Shown piece after piece: positions 50,807 through 59,797 of a DNA stretch of 64,000 nucleotides; position 1 is the stretch's first letter, and the number at the start of each line of letters is the position of its first letter. Source of the stretch: Caballeronia hypogeia. Lineage in GTDB: Bacteria; Pseudomonadota; Gammaproteobacteria; Burkholderiales; Burkholderiaceae. A model generated the notes under the pieces. That model ran no database searches and was not told the DNA's origin. It was given only the letters and a program-made list of their open reading frames with translations. The translations under genes and the position numbers were made by a program. Where the stretch lies: positions 1-64,000 of the forward strand of contig NZ_FCOA02000029.1 in the NCBI RefSeq assembly GCF_001544875.2. Reading direction: 5' to 3'.

Positions 50807-52477
50807 GTGAATCAAAGCAAGGAGACGCTCGCCAACCTCAAGGCGACGCACGCGTCCGGTCATTCGGATGAATACGACGTAGCGGTCGTGGGCTACGGCC
50901 CGGCAGGGGAAGTCCTGGCTTCGACGCTAGGCGCGGCAGGGTTCCGCGTACTCGTGGTTGAACGGTGGCCGCAGCCGTACCCGCTTCCCCGTCTGACGAC
51001 GCTGGACGGCGAGGTCTGCCGTGTCGTGCAGGCAACCGGCATCGACACAGACATGGCATTTCAGGAAACATCCGTACAAGATGCCTGCCATTTCGTCGAC
51101 GCCGCCGGTGCGCCGCTAATGGTCGTCAAATACCCGGGGTTGCTGGGTGGGTGGCCGTCGCGCGTCTCGGTGTTTCAACCGGACTTCGAACGGTCAATCG
51201 CGGCGAAGGTAGCGACGATGTTGAACGTCGACGTCCTTCGCGGATGGGAGGCGACATCGCTCTCGCAGACGGATGACGTGGTCACTCTCGGCATTGCGCC
51301 ATTCTCGGAGGAGAGCGGAGTCGAACACAACGCGAGTCGGGTCATCCGGGCCAAGTACCTGGTCGGGACCGATGGCGCGCGTAGCTTCGTGCGTGCGGCG
51401 CTGGACATCCAGATGCGTGATTTCGATCTGCACGAGCGCTGGTTGAACTTCGATGCGGAGATCCTCCGTCCGCTTCCGGATGAGCTGCTGAAGCTGAAGA
51501 TCTTCATGGACCCGGCTCGCCCGCATATGCACATGCCCATCGGCAAACGTCGTCTCCGGCTTGAGTTCCGGGTGATGGAAGGCGAGACCGATGAAGCGAT
51601 GACCCATCCCGACGTTGCTTGGGATTTCCTCTCCCGACAGCATGGCTTGGGTCCGGAGGACGTACGCATCATGCGTCAGGTGGTCTATCACTATCACACG
51701 CGTGTCACTTCGCAATGGCGCACGGGCCGCGTTTTCCTTGCGGGCGATGCAGCGCACACCATGCCGCCGTATATGGGCCAGGGCGGATGCGCGGCCATCC
51801 GCGACGGCCGCAACCTCGGCTGGAAACTGGTCGAAGTGCTCGCCGGGCGCAGCACTGATGCGCTGCTGGATGAGTATGGCGCAGAACGCGGGCCACACGT
51901 GACCACGTTGGTCATGGCCTCTGATCGCCTCTCGCGTGTTGTGAACATCGTGGATGTCGCTGCGGCCGAAGCACGCAACCAAGGCATGCGAGAAAAGGGT
52001 GAGGGACATCCACCAGAGCTTCCGAGCCTGCAGGCCGGTGTCCTCTATCGCGATGCGGCTGGAATCGTCGCTGCAGGAAGCGGACGCTATACGCCGCAGG
52101 GCCGCTTGCGCCGTGATGGCATCGAGGATCGCGGCGACCAGTTTCTCGGCGGAGCGTTTCAGCTCTGGTGCCGCAAGGATCCCGCTGCCTTTATCGGCGC
52201 CCAGGCGCTCGACATCCTGGATCGGCTCGGCTGCAAGGTCGGTGTCTTCGAGGATGCGACCTCCGAACACGCATTCGAGGACATCGACGGAACCTACCTT
52301 TCGTTCCTCGACAGTCTTGATGCTGACGTGGCTATCGTGCGGCCCGACTTTTACCTGTTTGGCGCGGTGAGGGCCAACGGTATTGACGCCTTGGTCGCGG
52401 ACCTGTTCGTTCGCCTTCACAGCAATTCCATCGGCGAGTCCGTCCGCGCTCCTGCGCAGGTCGTATCCGCTGCCTGA
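50807..52477 (+). CDS. FAD-dependent aromatic hydroxylase (MhpA-like group A monooxygenase)
   Basis: A 556-residue flavoprotein hydroxylase. Motifs: VGYGPAGEVLAS (FAD GxGxxG, residues 28-39), the DG motif VGTDGARSFVRAAL, and the GD motif FLAGDAAHTMPPYMGQGG followed by RDGRNLGWKL. The architecture matches 3-(3-hydroxyphenyl)propionate hydroxylase and resorcinol-type hydroxylases, which add an OH ortho or para to a phenol using NAD(P)H. The GTG start at 50807 has AAGGGTGA upstream. It is the first gene of a long operon; the ring dioxygenases follow. The exact phenol is unknown. Confidence 0.9.
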   Translation: MNQSKETLANLKATHASGHSDEYDVAVVGYGPAGEVLASTLGAAGFRVLVVERWPQPYPLPRLTTLDGEVCRVVQATGIDTDMAFQETSVQDACHFVDAAGAPLMVVKYPGLLGGWPSRVSVFQPDFERSIAAKVATMLNVDVLRGWEATSLSQTDDVVTLGIAPFSEESGVEHNASRVIRAKYLVGTDGARSFVRAALDIQMRDFDLHERWLNFDAEILRPLPDELLKLKIFMDPARPHMHMPIGKRRLRLEFRVMEGETDEAMTHPDVAWDFLSRQHGLGPEDVRIMRQVVYHYHTRVTSQWRTGRVFLAGDAAHTMPPYMGQGGCAAIRDGRNLGWKLVEVLAGRSTDALLDEYGAERGPHVTTLVMASDRLSRVVNIVDVAAAEARNQGMREKGEGHPPELPSLQAGVLYRDAAGIVAAGSGRYTPQGRLRRDGIEDRGDQFLGGAFQLWCRKDPAAFIGAQALDILDRLGCKVGVFEDATSEHAFEDIDGTYLSFLDSLDADVAIVRPDFYLFGAVRANGIDALVADLFVRLHSNSIGESVRAPAQVVSAA

Positions 52478-52494
52478 AGAGGACCACTTTCACC

Positions 52495-53661
52495 ATGACT
52501 TACAACGTTGGCGGTCTCCGCCTCGAACAGCCGTTCCGTATTCGTCGCATCGGTCACTTCGGTTACCACTCGCCGGACATCAGCGCAACGGTTGCCTTCC
52601 TCTCTCAGCAGCTTGGGCTTTCGATCAGCGACGTGGACGATTTCACGTCACGCGTCCCCGGCCTTCCGAAGGAACACGCGACGGGCTACTTTCTTCGATG
52701 TGGCACCGACCATCACACGGTGGTGATCGGCAGTCAGATGCTCGTCGACACGCGAGAACCTAACCGGAAGGGAGCCGTCGTAGGCCAGATCTCGTGGCAA
52801 GTCGGTAGCCTTCGCGAAGTCGTGGACGGACTCCACTTCCTCGACAAGACCGCGAAGCTGCGACGCGTCGGCCGCGATGCGCCGGGATCGAACTGGCATG
52901 CGTATGCCTACGACCCCGACGGATACATCAACGAGATCTTTTACGGCATGGAGCAGGTCGGCTGGGATGGCCGGAGCAAGCCCGAGTCCATGTACGACCG
53001 CGCTTTCACGTCGACGCCGCCGCTGCCTCAAATTGGCGAGTACAAGGAGGTCGACCTTGCGCTCAAGCGCGGCGACGATCTCGACGGCTATCGCAACCTC
53101 GAACTTCGGGAAGCCAGCTACGACGTCGAAGGCGTGCTCATGCCGCAGCCTTTCAAGCTCGCGCGTCTTGCGCGGATATCGCTCTACGTAGCAGACGTCG
53201 AAGCTTCGCTCGGCTTCTATCGCGACGTTCTGGGCTTGAAAGTGAGCGAGCGCGTCAAGATCCATGGGCACGAATGCGTGTTCCTCCGTGCCGACGACGA
53301 GCACCACACGCTTGCCCTCTATCCGCGCGACTTGCGCGAGTTGTACGGTTTCGCCGCTGGATGTGCGTTCGCAGTTTCGAGCTATCAGCAGCTCGTTGAG
53401 GCACGCCGCTTCCTTCAAACGCAAGGCGTCAGGATTCTTGATCTGCCGCACGAATTGACGCCCGGTATTCACTACGGATTCTGGGTGCAAGGGCCCGATC
53501 AGGTGGCCATCCAGATCTTCTACGGGATGGATCGCGTCGACCGCGCGGGACTCGCGCCGCAGCCGCCAGTTTTTCCCGCTTCGCATGACACATGGCCGGA
53601 GACCATCGTTCACGGTGGTCCGGCCTGGTACGAACCGCCCTTCATGGGCCCGATTGCCTGA
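52495..53661 (+). CDS. Two-domain VOC protein, extradiol dioxygenase-like
   Basis: A 388-residue vicinal-oxygen-chelate protein with two homologous halves. In the N-terminal half a complete 2-His-1-Glu site is visible: His21 (IGHFGYH), His73 or His74 (GTDHHTVVIG) and Glu147 (YINEIFYG). In the C-terminal half the first His is Ile (ARISLYV) and the Glu is Gln (VAIQIFYG). Classical two-domain extradiol dioxygenases keep the site in the C-terminal half, so this protein is either inverted in use or not a standard dioxygenase. It lies 17 bp after the hydroxylase and before an alpha/beta hydrolase, a hydroxylase-extradiol-hydrolase order as in mhp clusters. Confidence 0.85.
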   Translation: MTYNVGGLRLEQPFRIRRIGHFGYHSPDISATVAFLSQQLGLSISDVDDFTSRVPGLPKEHATGYFLRCGTDHHTVVIGSQMLVDTREPNRKGAVVGQISWQVGSLREVVDGLHFLDKTAKLRRVGRDAPGSNWHAYAYDPDGYINEIFYGMEQVGWDGRSKPESMYDRAFTSTPPLPQIGEYKEVDLALKRGDDLDGYRNLELREASYDVEGVLMPQPFKLARLARISLYVADVEASLGFYRDVLGLKVSERVKIHGHECVFLRADDEHHTLALYPRDLRELYGFAAGCAFAVSSYQQLVEARRFLQTQGVRILDLPHELTPGIHYGFWVQGPDQVAIQIFYGMDRVDRAGLAPQPPVFPASHDTWPETIVHGGPAWYEPPFMGPIA

Positions 53662-53671
53662 GGACCGAACT

Positions 53672-54493
53672 ATGCCTTTCCTTGATGTACCTAATGCGCG
53701 TCTGCGCTACGACGTGGTTGGTGACGGCCCTCCGATGATCTTCGTGCACGGCGCCGGTGCGAATTCAACGGTCTTTTTTCAGCAGGTCGCTCATTTCCAG
53801 CGCACCCGTCGCGTGATCTGCCTCGACATGCGCGGATTCGGCGGTTCGATCTGCGACGCCGCTACGTTTCACCCTCGCCTGTTCAGTCAGGATCTCGCAC
53901 GACTGATGGACGCAGAGGTATCGGAACCTGCTGCCGTGGTCTGTCAGTCGATGGGCGCGTGGTCTGGACTTCCGCTCGCCGTGCGGGAGCCGGAGCGATT
54001 CACCGGACTCGTGCTGTCCGGCTCGCCGACGCCTGCCTACGGTCCTCATCACAAAGTGCTCGAGCAGGTATCCGAGCGCTTCCGCCGGGTGGCCGCCGGT
54101 GAAGCTGTACCGCCGCAGGATTTGGGCTTCAGCGAGCGCTTCGTCGCCGAGCGTCCAGAACTGATTGCGCTCTACCAGATGCTCGCGCGAATGAATCAAA
54201 AAGTTGATCTGTCGACGATCACGGATGCAGAGCTGCGCATCATGCCCGAGCATTTCTCGGACTACCGCGTGCCGACGCTCGTGATGGGCGGCGTACAAAA
54301 CCGTCTCATCGGTGGTGAGACACACCTTGCGGCCGCGCGTTGCATCCCCGGCGCACGCACCTACACGTTCACCGAGTCGGGTCACTCGTCCTATTTCGAA
54401 GAGCCGCAGCATTACAACAGTGTCGTGGAGAACTTCTTCGATGACATCGAAGAGGAACGCGGGGTCGCTGAGAAGGAGTCGGACGCATGCTGA
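53672..54493 (+). CDS. Alpha/beta hydrolase (meta-cleavage hydrolase-like)
   Basis: A 273-residue alpha/beta hydrolase: oxyanion loop FVHGAGANS (His26-Gly27), nucleophile Ser93 in VVCQSMGAW (Cys instead of the first Gly of GxSxG) and His238 in ESGHSSYFEEP. In the usual acid position (VMGGVQNRLIGG) Asn is seen rather than Asp, so the acid may come from elsewhere. ATG 53672 follows GAGGA. It stands after the VOC protein and overlaps the next gene by 7 bp, so it probably hydrolyses a C-C or ester bond of the ring-cleavage product or substrate. Confidence 0.87.
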   Translation: MPFLDVPNARLRYDVVGDGPPMIFVHGAGANSTVFFQQVAHFQRTRRVICLDMRGFGGSICDAATFHPRLFSQDLARLMDAEVSEPAAVVCQSMGAWSGLPLAVREPERFTGLVLSGSPTPAYGPHHKVLEQVSERFRRVAAGEAVPPQDLGFSERFVAERPELIALYQMLARMNQKVDLSTITDAELRIMPEHFSDYRVPTLVMGGVQNRLIGGETHLAAARCIPGARTYTFTESGHSSYFEEPQHYNSVVENFFDDIEEERGVAEKESDAC

Positions 54494-54906
54494 ACAAGCC
54501 GTCTCTGAGTCTCGCTGATGCGACGCAACTGGTTGACTTGGTGTGTTCGCGCGCGAGCGAACTGGGCATTCCGGTGTCGGTCGCCGTGGTTGACGTGACG
54601 ACCTATCTGCAGGCGAGCGCGCGGATGGATGGCGCGCCGTTGATGAGCGCCGAGGGTGCGTTCGACAAAGCACGAAGCGCTGCGGAGGGTGGGCATCCGA
54701 CCACGTTCTTCGAAAAGCCGTTGAACGAAGGGCGCTTCTCGATGCTGAAGCTTCCCCACACGCCGATCGAGGGTGGCGTGCCGGTAGCCGTCGCCGGATT
54801 GTGTGTCGGTGCCGTGGGTGTCGCGGGCGCACCGCCGCATCTCGACGCCCAACTCGCGGAATTCGCGATTGCAGAATTCGTGCGTAATCTGAAGGAACAA
54901 CGATGA
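54487..54906 (+). CDS. GlcG/HbpS-family (DUF336) protein
   Basis: A 139-residue single-domain protein with the family segments ATQLVDLVCSRASELGIPVS, VAVVDVTTYLQASARMDGAP and IEGGVPVAVAGLCVGAVGVAG. Members bind haem or small ligands (HbpS, GlcG), and several are found in aromatic operons where some act as tautomerase- or cycloisomerase-like helpers. It overlaps the hydrolase stop by 7 bp and its own stop overlaps the FAH start (ATGA), showing tight translational coupling. Role in this pathway unknown. Confidence 0.87.
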   Translation: MLNKPSLSLADATQLVDLVCSRASELGIPVSVAVVDVTTYLQASARMDGAPLMSAEGAFDKARSAAEGGHPTTFFEKPLNEGRFSMLKLPHTPIEGGVPVAVAGLCVGAVGVAGAPPHLDAQLAEFAIAEFVRNLKEQR

Positions 54907-55757
54907 AGCTGTCTAGCTTTTCTCATGCCGGTCAAACGAGCTGGGGTGTAGTGACCGATGACGGCATCGTTGACGTCGGCGCGCTTAGCGGCAATCAGTG
55001 GCCGACCCTGCGCGATGCGCTCGCGGCAGATGCACTGTCACAGGTGAAGGAGCTTGTACGCAACGCGACACCCACGTTGCAACTGGCAGACGTGACGTTC
55101 GAACCCGTCATTCCTAACCCGCCGAAAATCCTCTGCATTGGCGTCGCCTATCACGAGCATCGACTCGAGACGGGTCGCGACGTCACGGCGAAGCCGATGG
55201 TTTTTGGGCGCTTCGCGAATTCGCAAGTCGGACATGAGCAAGCATTGTTGCGTCCTCCCGAGTCTGAACAGCTGGACTTCGAAGGCGAAGTCGCGGTCGT
55301 TATCGGCAAACGTGGTCGCCGCATTTCGGTCGAGGACGCATGGGATCACATCGCAGGCTACTCCGTGTACTGCGATGCGACGATTCGCGACTGGCAACGC
55401 CATACCCAGCAATGGACACCAGGCAAGAACTTTGTCGGCACAGGTGGCGTTGGGCCATGGATGGTGACGCGCGACGAAATCGCTGATGGGACCGACTTGA
55501 CTCTTTCGACCCGCCTCAATGGCGTCGAGGTCCAGCGCACCACCACGGACCTGTTGATTTTCAGCATCCCGGAGATGATTGCCTACTGCTCGACGTTCAC
55601 CGAGCTCGAGCCGGGCGATGTCATCGCAACGGGCACCCCCGGTGGCGTCGGCGGCAAACGCAATCCACCGCTCTGGATGAAGGACGGGGATGTTTTGGAG
55701 GTCGAGGTCAGTTGCGTCGGTGTGCTCAGGCATCCCGTGCGCAACGAAGCGGCGTAA
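54903..55757 (+). CDS. Fumarylacetoacetate hydrolase-family protein
   Basis: A 284-residue FAH-fold hydrolase with the intact metal site: Glu127 and Glu129 in LDFEGEVAVVIG, and Asp158 in VYCDATIRDWQ. The 29-residue Glu-to-Asp spacing is as in human FAHD1. The catalytic His region is GVAYHEHRLE and the end is GTPGGVGGKRNPPLWMKDGD. Family members hydrolyse C-C bonds of acylpyruvates and beta-diketones, or decarboxylate and isomerise meta-cleavage products. Start ATG overlaps the preceding TGA. A degenerate paralogue lies at 48818. Confidence 0.91.
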   Translation: MKLSSFSHAGQTSWGVVTDDGIVDVGALSGNQWPTLRDALAADALSQVKELVRNATPTLQLADVTFEPVIPNPPKILCIGVAYHEHRLETGRDVTAKPMVFGRFANSQVGHEQALLRPPESEQLDFEGEVAVVIGKRGRRISVEDAWDHIAGYSVYCDATIRDWQRHTQQWTPGKNFVGTGGVGPWMVTRDEIADGTDLTLSTRLNGVEVQRTTTDLLIFSIPEMIAYCSTFTELEPGDVIATGTPGGVGGKRNPPLWMKDGDVLEVEVSCVGVLRHPVRNEAA

Positions 55758-55813
55758 GTCCGCGCGGGCACCCACCTGCGAACCGACCATATAACGATAA
55801 GACGGAGACAACA

Positions 55814-57106
55814 ATGCAACGATACGAAAATCGGCTGCTGGCGATGCTGTTTGTCACCAATGGCTTGCTGTTCTTTGACCGGTTGGCCATCAATTTCCTA
55901 ACGCCCTACCTGCACGCTGAGTTCAACCTGAGCGGGTTGCAGATAGGCGCGCTGACGTCTGCTTTGTCGCTGACATGGGCCACCTCAGGCATCGTGGTCA
56001 GCCGACTTGCCGATCGCCACGCAATCAAGAAACTCGTACTTGTCGTTGCCATCGTCGTCTTTTCCGTCAGCTCGGTGAGCTCAGGCCTCGCCGCTGGTTT
56101 CCTGTCGCTGCTCGTGGCTCGCTGTGTGATGGGGGTGGCGGAGGGGCCAGTGTTGCCCGTCGTGCAGACGCTCATGATGGTCGAATCGACGCCCCGGCGT
56201 CGCGGCTTCAACATGGGTTTCATTCAGGCAGTGGCAGCGGGCGTGTTCGGATCGCTGCTGGGACCGGCGCTGATCATTCCGCTTGCACACACGCATGGAT
56301 GGCGTACGGCGTTCTATCTGACCGGCATACCGGGCCTCATCCTCGCCCTCGTACTGTGGCGCTTCGTCAATGAACCGTCGCTCACACGTGTGGCGAGTGC
56401 GCTTCATCGCGTCGACGATGCCGAGGCGGAGGTGAAGGCGAAGACGAAGACGAAGACCATTCGTCCGCTTGCCAACCGGAACGTGATGATTTGTGCGGCC
56501 ATGGCCTGCCTCTTTCTCACGACGTTTTACAGCGTCATGGTCTTCGGCCCGCTTCATCTGATGGCGGGGCGCGGCTACACCGACGGCCAGATGAGCGGTT
56601 TCATGATCGCGCTGGGTGCCGCGGCGGTCGTCGGCGGCGCCTTGATGCCGGCATTGTCTGACCGACTTGGACGCAAGCCGACGCTGTTGATTGGATTTCT
56701 ACTGGCAAGTTCGGCTCCCGCCGTGGTCGCATTCGTGCAGGCTGATTTCACCATCCTATGCGTTGGCATCTTCGTCGCGTGGCTCGGGATGGGGGTGATG
56801 CCGGTGATGCTTGCGACCGTCCCGGCCGAATCGGTCGAAGGGGTCTACGCCAATCGGGCGATAGGCTGGGTGATTGGGATCAGTGAGGTCATCGGCGGAT
56901 GTGTGTCGCCCGTGCTGTGCGGGGCAGCGGCCGACAAGTATGGTGCCAGTGCTCCTTTTGTCGTCGGCATCATATCGGCGGTTCTCGCTGCACTGCTGGT
57001 AACTGGGCTGCGGGAGACCGCGCCGGGTCGGGTTGCGCGCGCCGCTGCTCGTTCGTCGACTCCCGATGATGAGCAGGCGCCCTCGACCGTTTCGACTATC
57101 TCGTAA
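55814..57106 (+). CDS. MFS transporter (aromatic acid / anion symporter type)
   Basis: A 430-residue, 12-helix MFS protein. N-terminal FVTNGLLFFDRLAINFLTPY and VMGVAEGPVLPVVQTLM are typical of the ACS and aromatic acid:H+ symporter families; SDRLGRKPTLL is the loop 8-9 motif. ATG 55814 (GGAG upstream) is preferred over the 34-residue extension from 55712. A short lysine-threonine run (KAKTKTKTIRP) lies in the central loop. It sits inside the hydroxyquinol operon and probably imports the aromatic growth substrate. Confidence 0.9.
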   Translation: MQRYENRLLAMLFVTNGLLFFDRLAINFLTPYLHAEFNLSGLQIGALTSALSLTWATSGIVVSRLADRHAIKKLVLVVAIVVFSVSSVSSGLAAGFLSLLVARCVMGVAEGPVLPVVQTLMMVESTPRRRGFNMGFIQAVAAGVFGSLLGPALIIPLAHTHGWRTAFYLTGIPGLILALVLWRFVNEPSLTRVASALHRVDDAEAEVKAKTKTKTIRPLANRNVMICAAMACLFLTTFYSVMVFGPLHLMAGRGYTDGQMSGFMIALGAAAVVGGALMPALSDRLGRKPTLLIGFLLASSAPAVVAFVQADFTILCVGIFVAWLGMGVMPVMLATVPAESVEGVYANRAIGWVIGISEVIGGCVSPVLCGAAADKYGASAPFVVGIISAVLAALLVTGLRETAPGRVARAAARSSTPDDEQAPSTVSTIS

Positions 57107-57169
57107 CAACTCTGCGAGCCTTTCTTTTTGCTGTTCGCAGCTGCAATTTACATCTTCAGGATACGAATC

Positions 57170-57769
57170 ATGGAAAAGGAACTCATCGATCGTCTGGCCA
57201 TTCGCGATCTCATCGAGAACTGGGCTGTTTGGCGCGACGCGGGCGACTGGGAGCGCTTTGCAACCGTATGGCACGACGATGGCGTGATGATGGCGACCTG
57301 GTTTCAAGGTCCCGCACGCGACTTCATTCGCGTTACGCAGGAGGGGTGGAAGAAGGGTGTGAGCATTCTGCACTTCCTCGGTGGCTCGTCGATCGACCTC
57401 GCAGGCGATCGCGCCATCGTGCAGACGAAGATGACCATCTCGCAGCGCGGTGATGTTCAGGGCGTGTTGTGCGATGTCGTGTGCACGGGACGCTTCTATG
57501 ATTTTGTCGAGAAACGCGATGGACGCTGGGGTGTTGTCCTTCGCCAGCCGATCTACGAAAAAGATCGCGTCGACCCGGTGGATCCCTCGGTGCGACTCGA
57601 ACTCGATCGGAAGGCGCTCGCGGAATTCCCGGTGGGCTATCGCCACCTCGCGTATATCCAGACGCAAATCGGCTACACAGTAAAGCGGGATATGCCCCAA
57701 CTTACGGGCGCGGAAGTCGAGGCGCTCTATGCACGCGGCGCTCAATGGCTCGCCGGCGAAAAGCTGTAA
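57170..57769 (+). CDS. SnoaL-like / NTF2-fold protein
   Basis: A 199-residue protein with the NTF2-like fold: helix IDRLAIRDLIENWAVWRDAG, DWERFATVWHDDGVMMATW and a beta half with VVCTGRFYDFVEKRDGRW. Polar residues Asp, His and Asp of the AVWHDDG region line the cavity in related dehydratases and isomerases. Members occur in aromatic operons as ring-hydroxylating small-subunit look-alikes, dehydratases or lyases. No alpha-subunit Rieske partner is present here, so a stand-alone lyase or isomerase is more likely. ATG 57170 with AGGA upstream; the 57128 extension is not supported. Confidence 0.83.
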   Translation: MEKELIDRLAIRDLIENWAVWRDAGDWERFATVWHDDGVMMATWFQGPARDFIRVTQEGWKKGVSILHFLGGSSIDLAGDRAIVQTKMTISQRGDVQGVLCDVVCTGRFYDFVEKRDGRWGVVLRQPIYEKDRVDPVDPSVRLELDRKALAEFPVGYRHLAYIQTQIGYTVKRDMPQLTGAEVEALYARGAQWLAGEKL

Positions 57770-57782
57770 GGGGAAAGCCGCC

Positions 57783-58859
57783 ATGCGAGTCTTCACGTAT
57801 ACGAGCGCCCATGCGCGCATCTTGTTTGGAGCCGGCCGGGCGGCCGATCTCGCGGATGAAGTGCGCCTGCTCGGCTGCCGCCGCGCGCTGGTAGTTACGA
57901 CGCCCGAGCAGCGCGATCTCGGTGAATCCCTGGTCGCGGTGCTCGGCAATCTCGCGGCTGCCTATTTCGATGGCGCGACGATGCATACACCCGTCGAGGT
58001 CACCGATAGGGCGATGGACAAGCTCCGCAACAGCGATGTCGATTGTCTGATCGCGGCTGGCGGCGGCTCTGCCGTGGGCCTGTCGAAAGCGCTCGCCGCT
58101 AGAACCGGGTTGCCTCAGATCGCGATTCCGACGACTTACGCGGGCTCGGAGGTCACGCCCATTCTCGGGGAAACGCAAGGCGGCAGGAAGACCACGCGGC
58201 GGGCGCCGGAAATTCTTCCGCGCGTCGTAATTTATGACGTTGATCTCACCCTTTCCTTGCCTGCATCGCTCTCCGCGAGCAGTGGACTTAATGCGATTGC
58301 GCACGCGGTCGAAGCGCTCTATGCGAAAGATCGCAACCCGATCGCGTCGCTGATTGCCGAAGATGGGATTCGTGCGCTGGGGGGGAGCCTCCTAGAAATC
58401 GCGAAGAATCCGCGAGACCTCGACGCGCGCGCAGAAGCCCAGTACGGCGCGTGGCTCTGCGGTACCTGTCTCGGTACGGTGGGCATGGCGCTGCACCACA
58501 AGATCTGCCACGTGCTGGGCGGGACGTTCGATCTGCCGCATGCGCTCACACACTCTGTCGTGCTGCCTTACGTGCTTGCGTATAACGCGCATGCGGCTAG
58601 CGGGGCGGTGGCCGGTGTGGCGCGTGCATTGAGCAGCGGACCAGAACCGTGGCAGCACCTTTATCAGATGCTCGAGCGCCTGGGGCTTCCAACGTCGCTG
58701 CGCGCGCTCGGCATGCCAGCCGACAAACTCGACGTGACCGCGGATCTCGTGCTCCAACAAGCCTACTGGAATCCACGTCCGGTCGAGCGGGAGTCCTTGT
58801 TGCGTTTGCTCGGCGCGGCCTACGAAGGTGTGCCTCCGTCTCCCGATATGTCGTTCTAA
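57783..58859 (+). CDS. Maleylacetate reductase
   Basis: A 358-residue iron-containing-alcohol-dehydrogenase-fold enzyme. The NAD site is AAGGGSAVGLSKALA, followed by IPTTYAGSEVTPILGETQGG, highly characteristic of maleylacetate reductases (TfdF/MacA/GraC type). The metal-site helices carry HAVEALYAKDRNP and HHKICHVLGGTFDLPHA. It reduces maleylacetate to 3-oxoadipate with NAD(P)H. ATG 57783 follows AAGGGGAAAG, 13 bp after the SnoaL gene. Next to it lies hydroxyquinol dioxygenase, which makes maleylacetate, so the two steps are certain to be linked. Confidence 0.94.
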   Translation: MRVFTYTSAHARILFGAGRAADLADEVRLLGCRRALVVTTPEQRDLGESLVAVLGNLAAAYFDGATMHTPVEVTDRAMDKLRNSDVDCLIAAGGGSAVGLSKALAARTGLPQIAIPTTYAGSEVTPILGETQGGRKTTRRAPEILPRVVIYDVDLTLSLPASLSASSGLNAIAHAVEALYAKDRNPIASLIAEDGIRALGGSLLEIAKNPRDLDARAEAQYGAWLCGTCLGTVGMALHHKICHVLGGTFDLPHALTHSVVLPYVLAYNAHAASGAVAGVARALSSGPEPWQHLYQMLERLGLPTSLRALGMPADKLDVTADLVLQQAYWNPRPVERESLLRLLGAAYEGVPPSPDMSF

Positions 58860-58869
58860 AGGCCTCATC

Positions 58870-59742
58870 ATGCGCAACTTCAACGAACACAACATCACCG
58901 AAGCCGTTCTCGCGCGCCTTGACGCAAGCCGGTCGTCTCGCGTCAAGGAAATCAGCGGTGCGCTGGTTCGCCACCTGCACGCGTTCGTCCGCGAGGTGCG
59001 CCCGACCCAGGACGAGTGGCAACAGGCGATCGCGTTTCTCACGCGCACTGGACAGGTCTGCTCTGATACGAGGCAGGAGTTCATTCTGCTTTCGGACGCC
59101 CTCGGCGTGTCGATGCTGGTCGATGCGATCAACCACGAGTTTCCAGGGGGCGCGACGGAAACCACGGTGTTGGGACCGTTCTATGTCGCGGACGCGCCCG
59201 AGGTATCTGCCGGAGCCACGATCGGCAAGCAAGAAGATGGCCCGACGATGTTGATCGAAGGTCGCGTGCTGGATACCGCGGGCAGCCCAATCAGCGGCGC
59301 AATCGTCGACATTTGGCACGCAGACGCCGATGGCTACTACGACGTACAGAAAAGCCCCACGGCTTATAGCGGTCGTGGACGAGTCAAAACCGATGCTCAA
59401 GGCAACTTCTGGCTTTGGGGCACGCTGCCAGCTGCGTATCCGATTCCTGACGACGGCCCTGTGGGAGAGATGCTGGGCCTGCAGGGACGCCATCCTTATC
59501 GACCAGCGCACGTGCATTTCATGATCGCTGCGGAAGGCTGCGAGACGCTTGTCACGCATTTGTTCCTGGCCTCCAGTGATTACCTGGATTCCGATGTCGT
59601 ATTCGGGGTGAAGGATTCGCTGATCGAGCCGGTCATCGAGGTTTCACCGGGAAAAACGCCTTACGGTGCCGTGGTTGAGACCTCGGTGCCCGCCATGAGG
59701 CGCGAATTCATCCTCGCGCCGAGGACCCGACCGCGCGAGTGA
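58870..59742 (+). CDS. Hydroxyquinol 1,2-dioxygenase (intradiol)
   Basis: A 290-residue intradiol dioxygenase with an N-terminal helical linker domain and a C-terminal beta-sandwich. Fe(III) ligands are Tyr157 (DGYYDVQ), Tyr190 (AAYPIPDDGPVGEML), His214 and His216 (RPAHVHFM). Their 33- and 24-residue spacings equal those of known hydroxyquinol and catechol dioxygenases. It cleaves 1,2,4-trihydroxybenzene to maleylacetate, the substrate of the adjacent reductase. That partner and the sequence around ligand residues favour hydroxyquinol over catechol. AAAGG precedes ATG 58870, 10 bp after the reductase stop. Confidence 0.94.
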   Translation: MRNFNEHNITEAVLARLDASRSSRVKEISGALVRHLHAFVREVRPTQDEWQQAIAFLTRTGQVCSDTRQEFILLSDALGVSMLVDAINHEFPGGATETTVLGPFYVADAPEVSAGATIGKQEDGPTMLIEGRVLDTAGSPISGAIVDIWHADADGYYDVQKSPTAYSGRGRVKTDAQGNFWLWGTLPAAYPIPDDGPVGEMLGLQGRHPYRPAHVHFMIAAEGCETLVTHLFLASSDYLDSDVVFGVKDSLIEPVIEVSPGKTPYGAVVETSVPAMRREFILAPRTRPRE

Positions 59743-59797
59743 TCTGTTGTACGGCAGGAGATTGTCGGGTGTTCGCAGGCATAATAAGGAATACAAA

